A stretch of 64,000 nucleotides of DNA from Aestuariivirga sp. (GTDB lineage Bacteria > Pseudomonadota > Alphaproteobacteria > Rhizobiales > Aestuariivirgaceae): assembly GCF_020252395.1 (NCBI RefSeq), contig NZ_JADCDB010000001.1, positions 62,001 to 126,000 of the forward strand, written 5' to 3'. Both the position numbers and the translations under genes were made by a program. This document shows, one piece after another, positions 1 to 10,357 of this stretch (within the stretch, counting starts at the first letter, position 1; each line of letters starts with the position of its first letter). Below the pieces are notes generated by a model that was not told where the DNA came from, made no database searches, and saw only the letters and a list, made by a program, of their open reading frames with translations.

Positions 1-532
1 CTTCGGCGGCGTCGCCGACGTTATCATCATCCGCGTGATGGACCTCATCATGGCGATCCCCTCGCTGGTGCTGGCCATCCTCATCATCGCCATCATCGGG
101 CCCAACCTCACCAACACCATCGTGGCGGTCACCATCGTCGGCCTGCCGCGCTATGTGCGCCTGGTGCGCGCCTCGGCCTTGACCGAACTCACCAAGGATT
201 ATGTGACGGCGGCCAGGGTCTCGGGCGTGGGCAAGTTCCGGCTGATGACGAAGACGGTGCTGCCGAACTGCGTGGCGCCGCTCATCGTGCAGGCCGCACT
301 GGGCCTCTCCGACGCCATCCTCGAGGCGGCGGGTCTCGGATTCCTGGGGCTCGGCGCGCAACCGCCCACGCCGGAATGGGGCTCGATGCTCGCCGACACG
401 CGCGACCTGATGCTGTCGCACCCCTGGGTCATGGCCTTCCCGGGCCTTGCCATTCTCGTCACCGTGCTGGCCATCAACCTCATGGGCGATGGCCTGCGCG
501 ACGCGCTGGACCCGCGCCTGAGGAGAAGCTGA
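1..532 (+). CDS. Peptide/nickel-type ABC transporter permease (DppC/OppC family), 5' end outside the window
   Basis: Frame is open from the left edge ([26 protein letters not shown]...), with the permease EAA-like loop ([33 protein letters not shown]). Followed directly by two Dpp-type ATPases. Confidence 0.9.
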   Translation, partial: FGGVADVIIIRVMDLIMAIPSLVLAILIIAIIGPNLTNTIVAVTIVGLPRYVRLVRASALTELTKDYVTAARVSGVGKFRLMTKTVLPNCVAPLIVQAALGLSDAILEAAGLGFLGLGAQPPTPEWGSMLADTRDLMLSHPWVMAFPGLAILVTVLAINLMGDGLRDALDPRLRRS

Positions 533-533
533 G

Positions 534-1516
534 ATGAGCCTGCTCGAAATCGAGAACCTCACCGTCGAGTTCAAGACAGGGTCGGGCGATTTCCGCGCCG
601 TCGATGGCGTGTCGCTGAAGGTCGACAAGGGCGAAGTGCTGGCCATCGTCGGCGAGTCGGGCTCCGGCAAGTCGGTTTCGATGCTGGCCGTCATGGGCCT
701 CCTGCCGTGGACCGCGAAGGTCACTGCCGACCGCATGCATTTCGAGGGCATCGACCTTCTCGGAATGTCGGCCAATGAGCGGCGCCGGATCATCGGCAAG
801 GACATTGCCATGATCTTCCAGGAGCCGATGTCGAGCCTCAACCCCTGCTTCACCGTGGGCTTCCAGATCATGGAGGCGCTGAGGGAGCACCTCGACATGG
901 GCAAGGCCGAACGCAAGGCGCGCGCCATCGAGCTTCTGGGCCTCGTCGGCATTCCCTCGCCCGGGCAGCGGCTCAGGGCCTTCCCGCACCAGCTGTCGGG
1001 CGGCATGAGCCAGCGCGTGATGATCGCCATGGCGATTGCCTGCAATCCCAAGCTGCTGATCGCGGATGAGCCCACCACCGCCCTCGACGTCACCATCCAG
1101 GCGCAGATCCTCGACCTTCTCGTCAAGCTGCAGAAGGAGACGGGCATGGGCCTCGTGCTCATCACCCACTCGATGGGTGTCGTGGCGGAGACGGCGGAGC
1201 GCGTGTCCGTGCAATATGCCGGGCAGAAGGTGGAGGAGCAGCCGGTGAAGAACCTGTTCCGCGATCCGCATCACCCATATACTGCCGCCCTGCTCTCAGC
1301 ACTGCCCGAGCGCGCCACCGGCCGCAAGCTGCCGTCGATCCCCGGCGTGGTGCCAGGCCAGTTCGACCGGCCCGCGGGTTGCCTGTTCTCACCGCGCTGC
1401 CACCTTGCCACCGAACTCTGCCGCACCACCAGGCCGCCGCGCATCGATGGCGCGCTGTGCCACTATCCCCTGCATGAAGGCGTGGCGCAGAACCACCCCG
1501 GACAGGAGAAGGCGGC

Positions 1517-1520
<4 letters not shown>
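534..1520 (+). CDS. Oligopeptide/dipeptide ABC transporter ATP-binding protein (DppD-like)
   Basis: Walker A GESGSGKS, signature LSGGMSQR, Walker [13 protein letters not shown], and Cys-rich oligo_HPY C-terminus ([15 protein letters not shown]). Confidence 0.95.
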
Positions 1521-2503
<983 letters not shown>

Positions 2504-2504
2504 C

Positions 2505-4082
2505 ATGCCGCACCGCGCAGAACTCTCGACCGGCGAAGCCCTCGTCGGCCTTCTCGAGGCCTATGGGGTGGACACGATCTTCGGCATCCCCGGCGTCCAT
2601 AATGTCGAGATGTATCGCGCCTTGCCGCGCTCCAAGATCAAGCACGTCCTGGTGCGCCACGAACAGGGGGCGGGCTTCATGGCCGACGGTTATGCGCGCG
2701 CGACGGGCAAGCCCGGTGTTTGCTTCACCATCACCGGGCCGGGCCTTACCAATATTCTCACACCGCTGGGCCAGGCGTGGTCCGACTCGAGCAACGTGCT
2801 GGTCATTTCCTCCGCACTCGACATCCGCGATTCGGCGCAGGGGCGCGGGCGTTTGCACGAGATGATCGACCAGCGTGGTGCGGCCGCGGCGGTGACGGCG
2901 CTCAATTTCCGCTGCTATACGCCGAAGGATGTGCGCGATGCGGTGGCGGCGGCCTTTGCGCATTTCACCAGCCAGCGCCCGCGACCCGTCTATATCGAAG
3001 TGCCGCTCGACCTTCTGAAGGAACCCGCCGGTGAGGGCTGGACGGCGCGCGCCCTGCCGCAGCGCCCCTCGCCCAATGCGGCGCAGATCGCTGCGGCGGT
3101 GGCCAAGCTCAATGGCGCGAAGAAGCCGCTGATCATCCTCGGCGGCGGCGCGCTGGACGCCGGCAATGCGGCGATCGCGATTGCCGAAAAACTGAAGGCG
3201 CCGATCATCACGACAACCGCCGGCAAGGGGGCCGTTCCCACCGGTCACCCGCTGTGCCTTGGCCAGATGATGGCGCGCGAGGGCTTCTGGACGCTGGCGG
3301 CGGAGTCGGATGCGATCCTCTGCGCCGGGTCGGAACTCTCCGAGACCGACCACTGGAACGATGCGATGGCGATTGAGAAGAACCTGATCCGCATCGACCT
3401 CGACCCCTCGGTCATGGCGCGACCGCACACCGCCGGGATCGCCATTCTCGGCGATGCGCGCGAGGCGCTCGAGCTGATCGCCAAGGGCGTCAAGGACAAG
3501 AAGGGCAAGGCCGCCGCCAGCTTCGACATGGGCGAGCCCGACGCGCTGCGGGCGATGCTCACCAAGGTCCTCGCGGTGATCCGCCAGGAATTGCCGGAAG
3601 ACACCGTCATCGCCTCCGACATGACACAGATTGCCTATGCCGCGAACGAGGTGTTTCCCGTCAGCCTGCCGCGCACCTGGCTGCACCCCGTGGGCTTCGG
3701 CACGCTGGGCTTCGGTTTGCCGGTGGGCATCGGCGCCAAGTTCGGCGTGGGCGAGCGGCCCGTCGCGGTGCTGATCGGCGATTATGGCATCCAGTATACG
3801 ATCAACGAGCTCGGCACGGCGGCGGAGCACAAGCTGCCCATCGTCATCCTGATGTGGAATAACAATGCGCTGGGCGAGATCAGGGACGACATGGCAAGGA
3901 AGGGCATCCAGCCCAATGCCGTAACGCTGATGAACCCGGATTACCAGATGCTGGCGAAGGCCTATGGCCTCAATGCCGAGCAGCCGAAGGACCTGAAGGC
4001 GCTGGCCACCGCGATCAAAAAGGCGCTGAAGGCCGAGGCCCCGACGCTGATCGAGATGACGCCGCGCGTGGTGGCGGGCTAA
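2505..4082 (+). CDS. ThDP-dependent acetolactate synthase-like enzyme, probable 5-guanidino-2-oxopentanoate decarboxylase (AruI-like)
   Basis: TPP-enzyme motifs: N-terminal RHEQGAGFMADGYARATGKPGVCFTITGPG and C-terminal GDYGIQYTINELGTAAEHKLPIVILMWNNNALGEI. The N-terminus GEALVGLLEAYGVDTIFGIPGVHNVEMYRAL resembles AruI. Confidence 0.8.
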   Translation: MPHRAELSTGEALVGLLEAYGVDTIFGIPGVHNVEMYRALPRSKIKHVLVRHEQGAGFMADGYARATGKPGVCFTITGPGLTNILTPLGQAWSDSSNVLVISSALDIRDSAQGRGRLHEMIDQRGAAAAVTALNFRCYTPKDVRDAVAAAFAHFTSQRPRPVYIEVPLDLLKEPAGEGWTARALPQRPSPNAAQIAAAVAKLNGAKKPLIILGGGALDAGNAAIAIAEKLKAPIITTTAGKGAVPTGHPLCLGQMMAREGFWTLAAESDAILCAGSELSETDHWNDAMAIEKNLIRIDLDPSVMARPHTAGIAILGDAREALELIAKGVKDKKGKAAASFDMGEPDALRAMLTKVLAVIRQELPEDTVIASDMTQIAYAANEVFPVSLPRTWLHPVGFGTLGFGLPVGIGAKFGVGERPVAVLIGDYGIQYTINELGTAAEHKLPIVILMWNNNALGEIRDDMARKGIQPNAVTLMNPDYQMLAKAYGLNAEQPKDLKALATAIKKALKAEAPTLIEMTPRVVAG

Positions 4083-4107
4083 TCAGTCCGGTAAAGGAAA
4101 AAACTCC

Positions 4108-4136
4108 TTGACAGCGCGCGCTCGATGTGCTAGAAA
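4108..4136 (+). promoter_or_regulatory. Candidate sigma-70-type promoter in a convergent intergenic region
   Basis: TTGACA (4108-4113), 17-nt spacer, TAGAAA (4131-4136). No same-strand CDS begins within the next 300 nt. Confidence 0.4.
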
Positions 4137-4177
4137 GGCGCATACTCCAGAATTGGGTTTTGCGGCCCTTCAGCTTC

Positions 4178-4255
4178 CATCATGTCCGGGCTTGTCCCGA
4201 GCATTCTTCTCGGCGGACGGCAAAAAAGATCACCGGAATAAGCCCGGCGATGATG
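4178..4255. repeat. REP-like intergenic inverted repeat
   Basis: CATCATGTCCGGGCTTGTCCC ... AATAAGCCCGGCGATGATG, imperfect complementary arms. A further GCCGGGacaggCCCGGC stem lies at 4322-4338. Confidence 0.65.
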
Positions 4256-4441
4256 AGCGGTGGGACGTGAGCGCCGGTGAACGAGAGAGCGTGGAGACAC
4301 GCTGGCAAATTTCGTCGTATCGCCGGGACAGGCCCGGCAATTGGACGTTTGGGAATAGGACTGCAATTGTAATCTTACGCAGACACAACACACGAGAGAA
4401 ACGGGACGGCGCCGGGGGAGTGGCGCCGCCCCGCAAAGGAC

Positions 4442-4930
4442 TTACATCTTCGGCATGATCACCGCGTCGATGACGTGGATGACGCCGTTGTCGGTGACGA
4501 TGTCGGCCTTGATGACCTTGGCCTGGTCGACCATGACGCCGTCCTTGCCGTTGACGGAGATCTCCGAACCCTGGACGCTCTTGACCATGAGTTCCTTGCC
4601 GGCGACGTCAGCGGCCATCACCTTGCCGGGCACCACGTGGTAGGTGAGGATGGCGACGAGCTTGTCCTTGTTCTCCGGCTTCAGCAGGGTCTCAACTGTG
4701 CCGGCAGGCAGCTTGGCGAAGGCTTCGTCCGTGGGGGCGAAGACGGTGAAGGGGCCAGCGCCCTTCAGCGTATCGACGAGGCCGGCGGCCTGCACGGCGG
4801 CGACCAGCGTCTTGAAATTGCCGGCGGCGACAGCGGTGTCCACGATGTCGGCGGCATAGGCCTGGGCTGCGAATGCGAAACCCGACACGGCGATGGCGGC
4901 GGCGGCGGCAAGGTTGCGAAGGCGCTTCAT
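4442..4930 (-). CDS. Secreted fasciclin-domain (FAS1) protein
   Basis: Signal peptide [29 protein letters not shown]1 motifs [19 protein letters not shown] and TYHVVPGKV ... [10 protein letters not shown]. Track ORF starts 5 codons upstream (4945). Confidence 0.92.
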   Translation of the reverse strand: MKRLRNLAAAAAIAVSGFAFAAQAYAADIVDTAVAAGNFKTLVAAVQAAGLVDTLKGAGPFTVFAPTDEAFAKLPAGTVETLLKPENKDKLVAILTYHVVPGKVMAADVAGKELMVKSVQGSEISVNGKDGVMVDQAKVIKADIVTDNGVIHVIDAVIMPKM

Positions 4931-5100
4931 AAGGTAATCTCCCATTGTCGGAATTGACAGTAACGGTTACGGGCGCCTTTCCGCTGCGGTTTGCGCACGG
5001 AAAATCACGAATTCGTTTTCCGAGTTTGATGATCCGCCACCGCTCTGACATAGTCTCGCCGGAGCCTAGAACGACCAAACAGCGGGGGACCTGACAGCTT

Positions 5101-8100
5101 ATGACGCCGGAGCCGAACGAGACGCAGAGCCAATTTGCAATTCTTAAGCGCCGGAGCTTCCTGGCCCTGTTCGTGACCCAGGCGATCAGCGCCTTCAACG
5201 ACAATGCGGTGCGGAACGGCATCGCCATTCTCATCACCTACGACCTTGCGGTGCGCTTCGGCTTCGACGCGGCCTTGTTCGTGCAGGCGGGATTGGCGCT
5301 GTTCATGGCGCCTTACTTCCTCTTCTCGGCCATTGCCGGGCAGCTCGCCGACAAATATGACAAGGCACAGGTGGCGCGCTGGGTGAAGCTGTTCGACCTC
5401 GCCGCCATGGTGTTCGGGGGCTTGAGCCTCTATCTCGAGAACCCATACATGCACCTCACGGTGCTTTTCCTCGCGGGCACCACGGCGGCCTTTTTCGGGC
5501 CGCTCAAATACGGCGTGCTGCCGCAATACCTGAAGCGCGAGGAGCTGATCGCCGGCAATGCGCTGATCGAGCTCGGCACCTTCGTGACCATCCTGCTCGG
5601 AACGCTTTTTGGCGGCTTCCTGGTGCTGCAGGGCGTGGGGCGCGACATTCTCGCCATTTCCATCATCGTTCTGGCGGCGATCGCCTGGGGCTGCGCCTTC
5701 CTGATGCCGCCGGCGCCTGGCGACAGCTCGATCAGATTCGACTGGAACATTTACCGCGCGACGAAGAAGCTGCTCGCCTATGCCCGCGAGCGCGAGGACG
5801 TGTTCTGGTCGGTGATCGGCGCCTCGTGGTTCTGGTTCCTGGGAGCCGCCATCATGGCGCAACTGCCCGTCTTCACGCGTGACGTGCTGATGGCGGATGA
5901 CACGGTGGCCAATGCCTTCATCGGGCTGTTTACCATCGGCATCGGGGCGGGCTCGCTGCTGACCAACTGGCTCTTGAAAGGCGAGGTTTCGCCGCGCTAC
6001 GTGCCGATGGCCTCGATCATGATGACGGTGTTCCTGCTCGACCTGTATTTTTCGGCGGGCGCCGCGCATGAGGCGATGGCCGGCGCCAATGGCGCCGGGA
6101 TCGCGGCCTTTTTCAGCCACTGGCAGGGCTGGCGTGTCGGAATCGATCTGTTCTTCGTCGCCTTCTTCGGCGGACTCTATGCCGTGCCGCTCAACGCCAT
6201 CATGCAGCACCGCGCGGCGCCGTCGCGGCGCAGCCAGGTGATCGCCGCCAACAATGTGATGAACGCGATCTTCATGATCGTGTCGGCGCTTGCCGGGGCG
6301 GTGCTGCTGAAATTCATGTCGGCGCAGGCCTTCTTCCTGCTGCTGGGGCTCGCCAACGCCATCGCCTCGATCTTCGTGGCCAGGCTGCTGACGCAGGAAC
6401 TCACCGCCTCCATCGCGCGCTTCATGTTCCGCATCCTCTACCGCGTGGAGGTGCACGGGCTGGAGAACTACAAGGCGGCCGGGCGCAAGGCGGTGATCGT
6501 GGCCAACCACACCTCCCTCCTCGACGGGCCCCTGCTCTCGGCCTTTCTGCCGGAGCGGGCGAGCTTTGCGATCGACACCTATGTGTCGCAGGCGTGGTGG
6601 GCCAGGCCTTCCTTCATTCTGTTCAAGATGATCCCCATCGACCCCACCAGCCCGATGGCGCTGCGCGTGCTGGTGGACGAGCTGAGGAGGGGACGCAAGG
6701 TGGTGATCTTCCCGGAAGGCCGCCTGACCGTGACGGGTGCGCTGATGAAGGTTTATGAAGGGCCCGGCGCCATTGCCCAGATGGCGGGCGCGCGGGTGCT
6801 GCCGGTGCGGATCGACGGCGCGCTCTATACGCCCTTTTCGCGCATGCGCGGCAAGCTGCGGCTCAGGTGGTTTCCCAAGATCACCATTACCTTCCTGCCG
6901 CCGGTCAAGTTCAATGCGCCGGCTCATTTGAAGGGCGCGGCGCTGCGCCAGCACCAGGCGAACAAGCTTTACGACGTGATGACAGACATGGTGTTCCGCA
7001 CCTCGGCCATCGACAGGACGCTGTTCCAGTCGCTGCTCGACGCGCGCCACGTTCATGGCCGCGGCCACAAGGTGGTGGAAGACATCGCGCGCAACCCGGC
7101 GAGCTATGACCGGCTGGCGATGGGAAGCTTCGTCCTCGGCCGGCGCATGGCAGAGATGACGCCGGGCCAGAAGAATGTCGCCGTGCTGCTGCCCAACTCC
7201 ATCGGCTGCCTGCTGACGATCTTCGGCCTCCACGCTTTCGGGCGCGTGCCGGCAATGCTGAATTTCTCGACGGGCGCGGTGAACATGGCGGCAGCCTGCA
7301 CGGCAGCACAGGTTTCGACCATCGTCACCTCCAAACGCTTCATCGAGGCGGGGGGCATGGAACAGGACCTTGCGGTGGTTTCCGCTGGCCGCAAGGTGAT
7401 CTTCCTCGAGGAGCTGCGCGAGGAGCTGACCTTCAAAGACAAGCTCTATGGCCTGTTCGCGCGCTTCTTCTCGAACACCGCGCTGCGCATGGCGGGGGCT
7501 TCGCGCGATCCTAATTCGCCCGCCGTGATCCTGTTCACCTCTGGCTCGGAAGGCCTGCCCAAGGGCGTGGTGCTGTCGCACCGCAACCTGCAGGCCAACC
7601 GCTATCAGGCGGCGGCGCGCATCGCCTTCACCGCCTCCGACATCGTGTTCAACGCGCTGCCCATGTTCCATGCCTTCGGGCTGACGGGCGGCGCGCTGCT
7701 GCCGGTGCTTGCCGGCGTGCGCACCTTCCTCTATCCCTCGCCCTTGCATTACAAGATCGTGCCCGAGCTGTGCTACTCGACCAATGCCACGGCGCTGTTC
7801 GGCACCGATACCTTCCTGATGGGCTATGCGCGGAGTGCGCATCCTTACGACTTCTTCAACCTGCGCCTGGTGGTGGCGGGCGCGGAGCGGGTGAAGCCCG
7901 AAACGCGCGAGGCCTGGATGGAGAAATTCGGCCTGCGCATCCTCGAAGGCTATGGCGCCACCGAATGCGCGCCGGTGATTGCCGTGAACACGCCGATGCA
8001 TTTCCGCACAGGCACGGTGGGGCGGCTGCTCGACCAGATTCAATACCGGCTGGACGTGGTGCCTGGCATCGAGGAGGGCGGGCGGCTTTACGTGAAGGGC

Positions 8101-8547
8101 CCCAACATCATGCTGGGCTATCTGCGCGCCGGGAACCCGGGCGTGATCGAGGCGCCGCCCGATGGCTGGTATGACACGGGCGACATCGTGAAGGTCGCCG
8201 AGGATGGCTTCGTCACCATCCTGGGCCGCGCCAAGCGCTTCGCCAAGATCGCGGGCGAGATGGTGTCGCTGGGGCTTGTCGAGCAGAAGCTGGCGGAGGC
8301 GTTTCCGCAAGCGCAGCACGCGGTTGTTGCGGTGGCGGATGCGAAGAAAGGCGAGCAGCTCGTCATGTTCACCACAGATGAGGGCGTAGACGCCAAGGCG
8401 GTGCAGGAGAAACTGAAAGAGGCCAACGCCACGGCGCTGATGGTGCCGCGCAACGTGATCGCGGTGAAGGAACTGCCGCTGCTGGGCTCCGGCAAGACGG
8501 ATTACCAGTCGTTGAACCGCATGGCGCTGGAGCGGGTGAAGGCTTGA
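5101..8547 (+). CDS. Three-domain fusion: MFS (LplT-like) + PlsC acyltransferase + acyl-ACP synthetase (Aas-like)
   Basis: N-terminal MFS region (FLALFVTQAISAFNDNAVRNG); acyltransferase NHTSLLDGPLL and FPEGRLTVTG; AMP-binding FTSGSEGLPKGVVLSHRN and EGYGATECAPV ... YDTGDIV. Confidence 0.92.
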   Translation: MTPEPNETQSQFAILKRRSFLALFVTQAISAFNDNAVRNGIAILITYDLAVRFGFDAALFVQAGLALFMAPYFLFSAIAGQLADKYDKAQVARWVKLFDLAAMVFGGLSLYLENPYMHLTVLFLAGTTAAFFGPLKYGVLPQYLKREELIAGNALIELGTFVTILLGTLFGGFLVLQGVGRDILAISIIVLAAIAWGCAFLMPPAPGDSSIRFDWNIYRATKKLLAYAREREDVFWSVIGASWFWFLGAAIMAQLPVFTRDVLMADDTVANAFIGLFTIGIGAGSLLTNWLLKGEVSPRYVPMASIMMTVFLLDLYFSAGAAHEAMAGANGAGIAAFFSHWQGWRVGIDLFFVAFFGGLYAVPLNAIMQHRAAPSRRSQVIAANNVMNAIFMIVSALAGAVLLKFMSAQAFFLLLGLANAIASIFVARLLTQELTASIARFMFRILYRVEVHGLENYKAAGRKAVIVANHTSLLDGPLLSAFLPERASFAIDTYVSQAWWARPSFILFKMIPIDPTSPMALRVLVDELRRGRKVVIFPEGRLTVTGALMKVYEGPGAIAQMAGARVLPVRIDGALYTPFSRMRGKLRLRWFPKITITFLPPVKFNAPAHLKGAALRQHQANKLYDVMTDMVFRTSAIDRTLFQSLLDARHVHGRGHKVVEDIARNPASYDRLAMGSFVLGRRMAEMTPGQKNVAVLLPNSIGCLLTIFGLHAFGRVPAMLNFSTGAVNMAAACTAAQVSTIVTSKRFIEAGGMEQDLAVVSAGRKVIFLEELREELTFKDKLYGLFARFFSNTALRMAGASRDPNSPAVILFTSGSEGLPKGVVLSHRNLQANRYQAAARIAFTASDIVFNALPMFHAFGLTGGALLPVLAGVRTFLYPSPLHYKIVPELCYSTNATALFGTDTFLMGYARSAHPYDFFNLRLVVAGAERVKPETREAWMEKFGLRILEGYGATECAPVIAVNTPMHFRTGTVGRLLDQIQYRLDVVPGIEEGGRLYVKGPNIMLGYLRAGNPGVIEAPPDGWYDTGDIVKVAEDGFVTILGRAKRFAKIAGEMVSLGLVEQKLAEAFPQAQHAVVAVADAKKGEQLVMFTTDEGVDAKAVQEKLKEANATALMVPRNVIAVKELPLLGSGKTDYQSLNRMALERVKA

Positions 8548-8581
8548 GGGTGAGGGGCCGCGCCTTGCCCTCACCTTCCAT

Positions 8582-8610
8582 CGTCATCCAGGCGAAGGCC
8601 GGGATGACGG
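8582..8610. repeat. Short REP-like inverted repeat
   Basis: CGTCATCCaggcgaaggccGGGATGACG. Confidence 0.55.
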
Positions 8611-8653
8611 AATTATGTGGGATGACGGCGTCCTTGGTCTTTGCGGTGCGGTG

Positions 8654-9913
8654 ATGGACCTCCCCGAGCAGACCCGCGCCCAGCTCGCCGGCGATCATGG
8701 CCCGGCGATGCAGCTGGCCGCGCGACTCGTCGTCAAGGCGGCGGAGATCATGGGGGCGGAGCGGCTGATCCCGATTTCCTTCGCGCATCTGGATGCCTGT
8801 TTCTACACAGGCCGGGCGCATGTCGATTTCGTGCGCTTCCTGACCGGGAACGGCGCTGCGCTCAGCGTCGAGACCTGGACCAACAATGGCGTCGTCAGCC
8901 TTGCCGATCCGTCGCTGAGGCCGCGCGAGGAAGACCCCGAGATGGTGGCGGGCGCCGCGGAGCTGATGCATCTTTACAAGCGGCTGGGAACGCGGCCCAC
9001 CTGGACCTGCGCGCCTTACCAGCTTCCCGGCGGGCCGAAGCTGGGGGACCATATTGCCGTGGGTGAGTCCAATGCCGTGTCCTATTACAATTCGGTGGTG
9101 GGCGCACGGACCAACAAATATGGCGACTATCTCGACGTGGCCTGTGCGCTCACCGGTTTTGCGCCAGATGCGGGATTGCACCGCGACGAAGGCCGCCGGG
9201 CGGAGCTGCACATCGATGCTTCCGCACTGCCGGAATCCTGGCGGCGCGAGGATATCTTCGCGCATCTGACCGGCCATCATGCGGGGCGGCTTGCCGGGCG
9301 GCGGGTGCCGGTGATCTCCGGCCTTCTTTCCGGTACGCCAGCTTTCGCGCTGAAGGCGATCAGTTCGGCCGCGGCGTCTTCGGGTGGGGTGGAGCTGTGG
9401 CACGCCGTGGGCGTGACGCCAGAGGCGCCAGTTCTCGATGCGGTGTTTGGCGGCGGCGAGACATATCGGGTGACGGCGGAGGACCTTACCCGCGCGCATC
9501 GCGATCTTTCCACCGCCCGCGACGGGCCGCTCGATGCGGTGGCGCTGGGTACGCCGCATTTCGGGCTTGGCGAGTTCGAGGCGCTCGTGCGGCTGTTCGA
9601 TGGACGGCGCGTGAAGGCGGGATTGCCGATGCTGGTGTCGACCAGCCGCGGCGTGCGCGCGATGGCGCGGGCGAAAGGCTTCCTCGCGGCGCTCGAAGCG
9701 TCCGGCGTCGAGGTGCCCGTCGATGTGTGCACCTATCATTCGCCGCGCGTGCGGGGCTTGCGCGGACGCGTGATGACCAATGCTGCCAAGTGGGCCTATT
9801 ACGCGCCAGGCATGCTGGGCGTGGAGGTGGCCTTCGGCTCGCTGAAGGAATGCGTGGAAAGCGCCATTCGCGGCGCGGTGTGGCGCGACCCCGCCCTGTG
9901 GACCAACGCATGA
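8654..9913 (+). CDS. Aconitase X large-subunit domain protein (DUF521; cis-3-hydroxy-L-proline dehydratase-type candidate)
   Basis: ISFAHLDACFYTGRAHVDFVRFLTGNGAALSVETWTNNGVVSL, GLLSGTPAFALKAISSAAASSGGVELWHAVGVTPEAP, FGSLKECVESAIRGAVW. Start chosen at ATG 8654 (track ORF 8615). Confidence 0.85.
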   Translation: MDLPEQTRAQLAGDHGPAMQLAARLVVKAAEIMGAERLIPISFAHLDACFYTGRAHVDFVRFLTGNGAALSVETWTNNGVVSLADPSLRPREEDPEMVAGAAELMHLYKRLGTRPTWTCAPYQLPGGPKLGDHIAVGESNAVSYYNSVVGARTNKYGDYLDVACALTGFAPDAGLHRDEGRRAELHIDASALPESWRREDIFAHLTGHHAGRLAGRRVPVISGLLSGTPAFALKAISSAAASSGGVELWHAVGVTPEAPVLDAVFGGGETYRVTAEDLTRAHRDLSTARDGPLDAVALGTPHFGLGEFEALVRLFDGRRVKAGLPMLVSTSRGVRAMARAKGFLAALEASGVEVPVDVCTYHSPRVRGLRGRVMTNAAKWAYYAPGMLGVEVAFGSLKECVESAIRGAVWRDPALWTNA

Positions 9914-10317
9914 TCAGGGCGCGCATGCTCACCTCCGGCACGGCGGAGGGCCCCGTCCTCCCGCTCGGCGAACCGTTGAGCTTCTGGGGCGCCTTCGAGC
10001 CGCGGACGGGCGAGATCATCGACGTGCATCACCCGCAGCGGGGCCAATGCGTGAAGGACACGGTGCTGGTGATGACGGAAACGCGTGGCTCGGGCTCCGC
10101 ACCCGGCGCCATCGCCGAGGCGATCCGGCTCGGCACGGCGCCGGCGGCGATCATCCTTGCGGAGGCCGACATCAACCTCGCGGTGGGAGCGGAGGTGGCG
10201 GCAACACTCTATGGGCGGAGCTGCGTGATCGCGTGCGTGACGGCACAGGAGCTGGAGAGCTTGCGCGCTGCGAAGCGGATCGCGATCAGGGCGGATGGGG
10301 TGGTGAGAGCGGAGTGA
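9910..10317 (+). CDS. Aconitase X small-subunit / swivel domain protein (DUF126)
   Basis: ATGA overlap with the large subunit. Sequence MIRARMLTSGTAEGPVLPLGEPLSFWGAFEPRTGEIIDVHHPQRGQCVKDTVLVMTETRGSGSAPGAIAEAIRLG. The track ORF 9397..10317 is this frame with a spurious 5' extension. Confidence 0.85.
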   Translation: MIRARMLTSGTAEGPVLPLGEPLSFWGAFEPRTGEIIDVHHPQRGQCVKDTVLVMTETRGSGSAPGAIAEAIRLGTAPAAIILAEADINLAVGAEVAATLYGRSCVIACVTAQELESLRAAKRIAIRADGVVRAE

Positions 10318-10357
10318 TGTTTCACGTCTTCTTCCGCTTCAGCGAGAGGACCAAGAA

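Noticed and set aside
4108-4458. 116-aa ORF in the intergenic region after the AruI-like gene
   Set aside because: Covers REP-like repeats and overlaps the fasciclin 3' end; composition not protein-like.
5005-8574. 1189-aa minus-strand ORF opposite the Aas fusion
   Set aside because: Low-complexity His/Arg/Gly-rich translation typical of the antisense frame in GC-rich genes; no motif, while the + strand ORF has clear domains.
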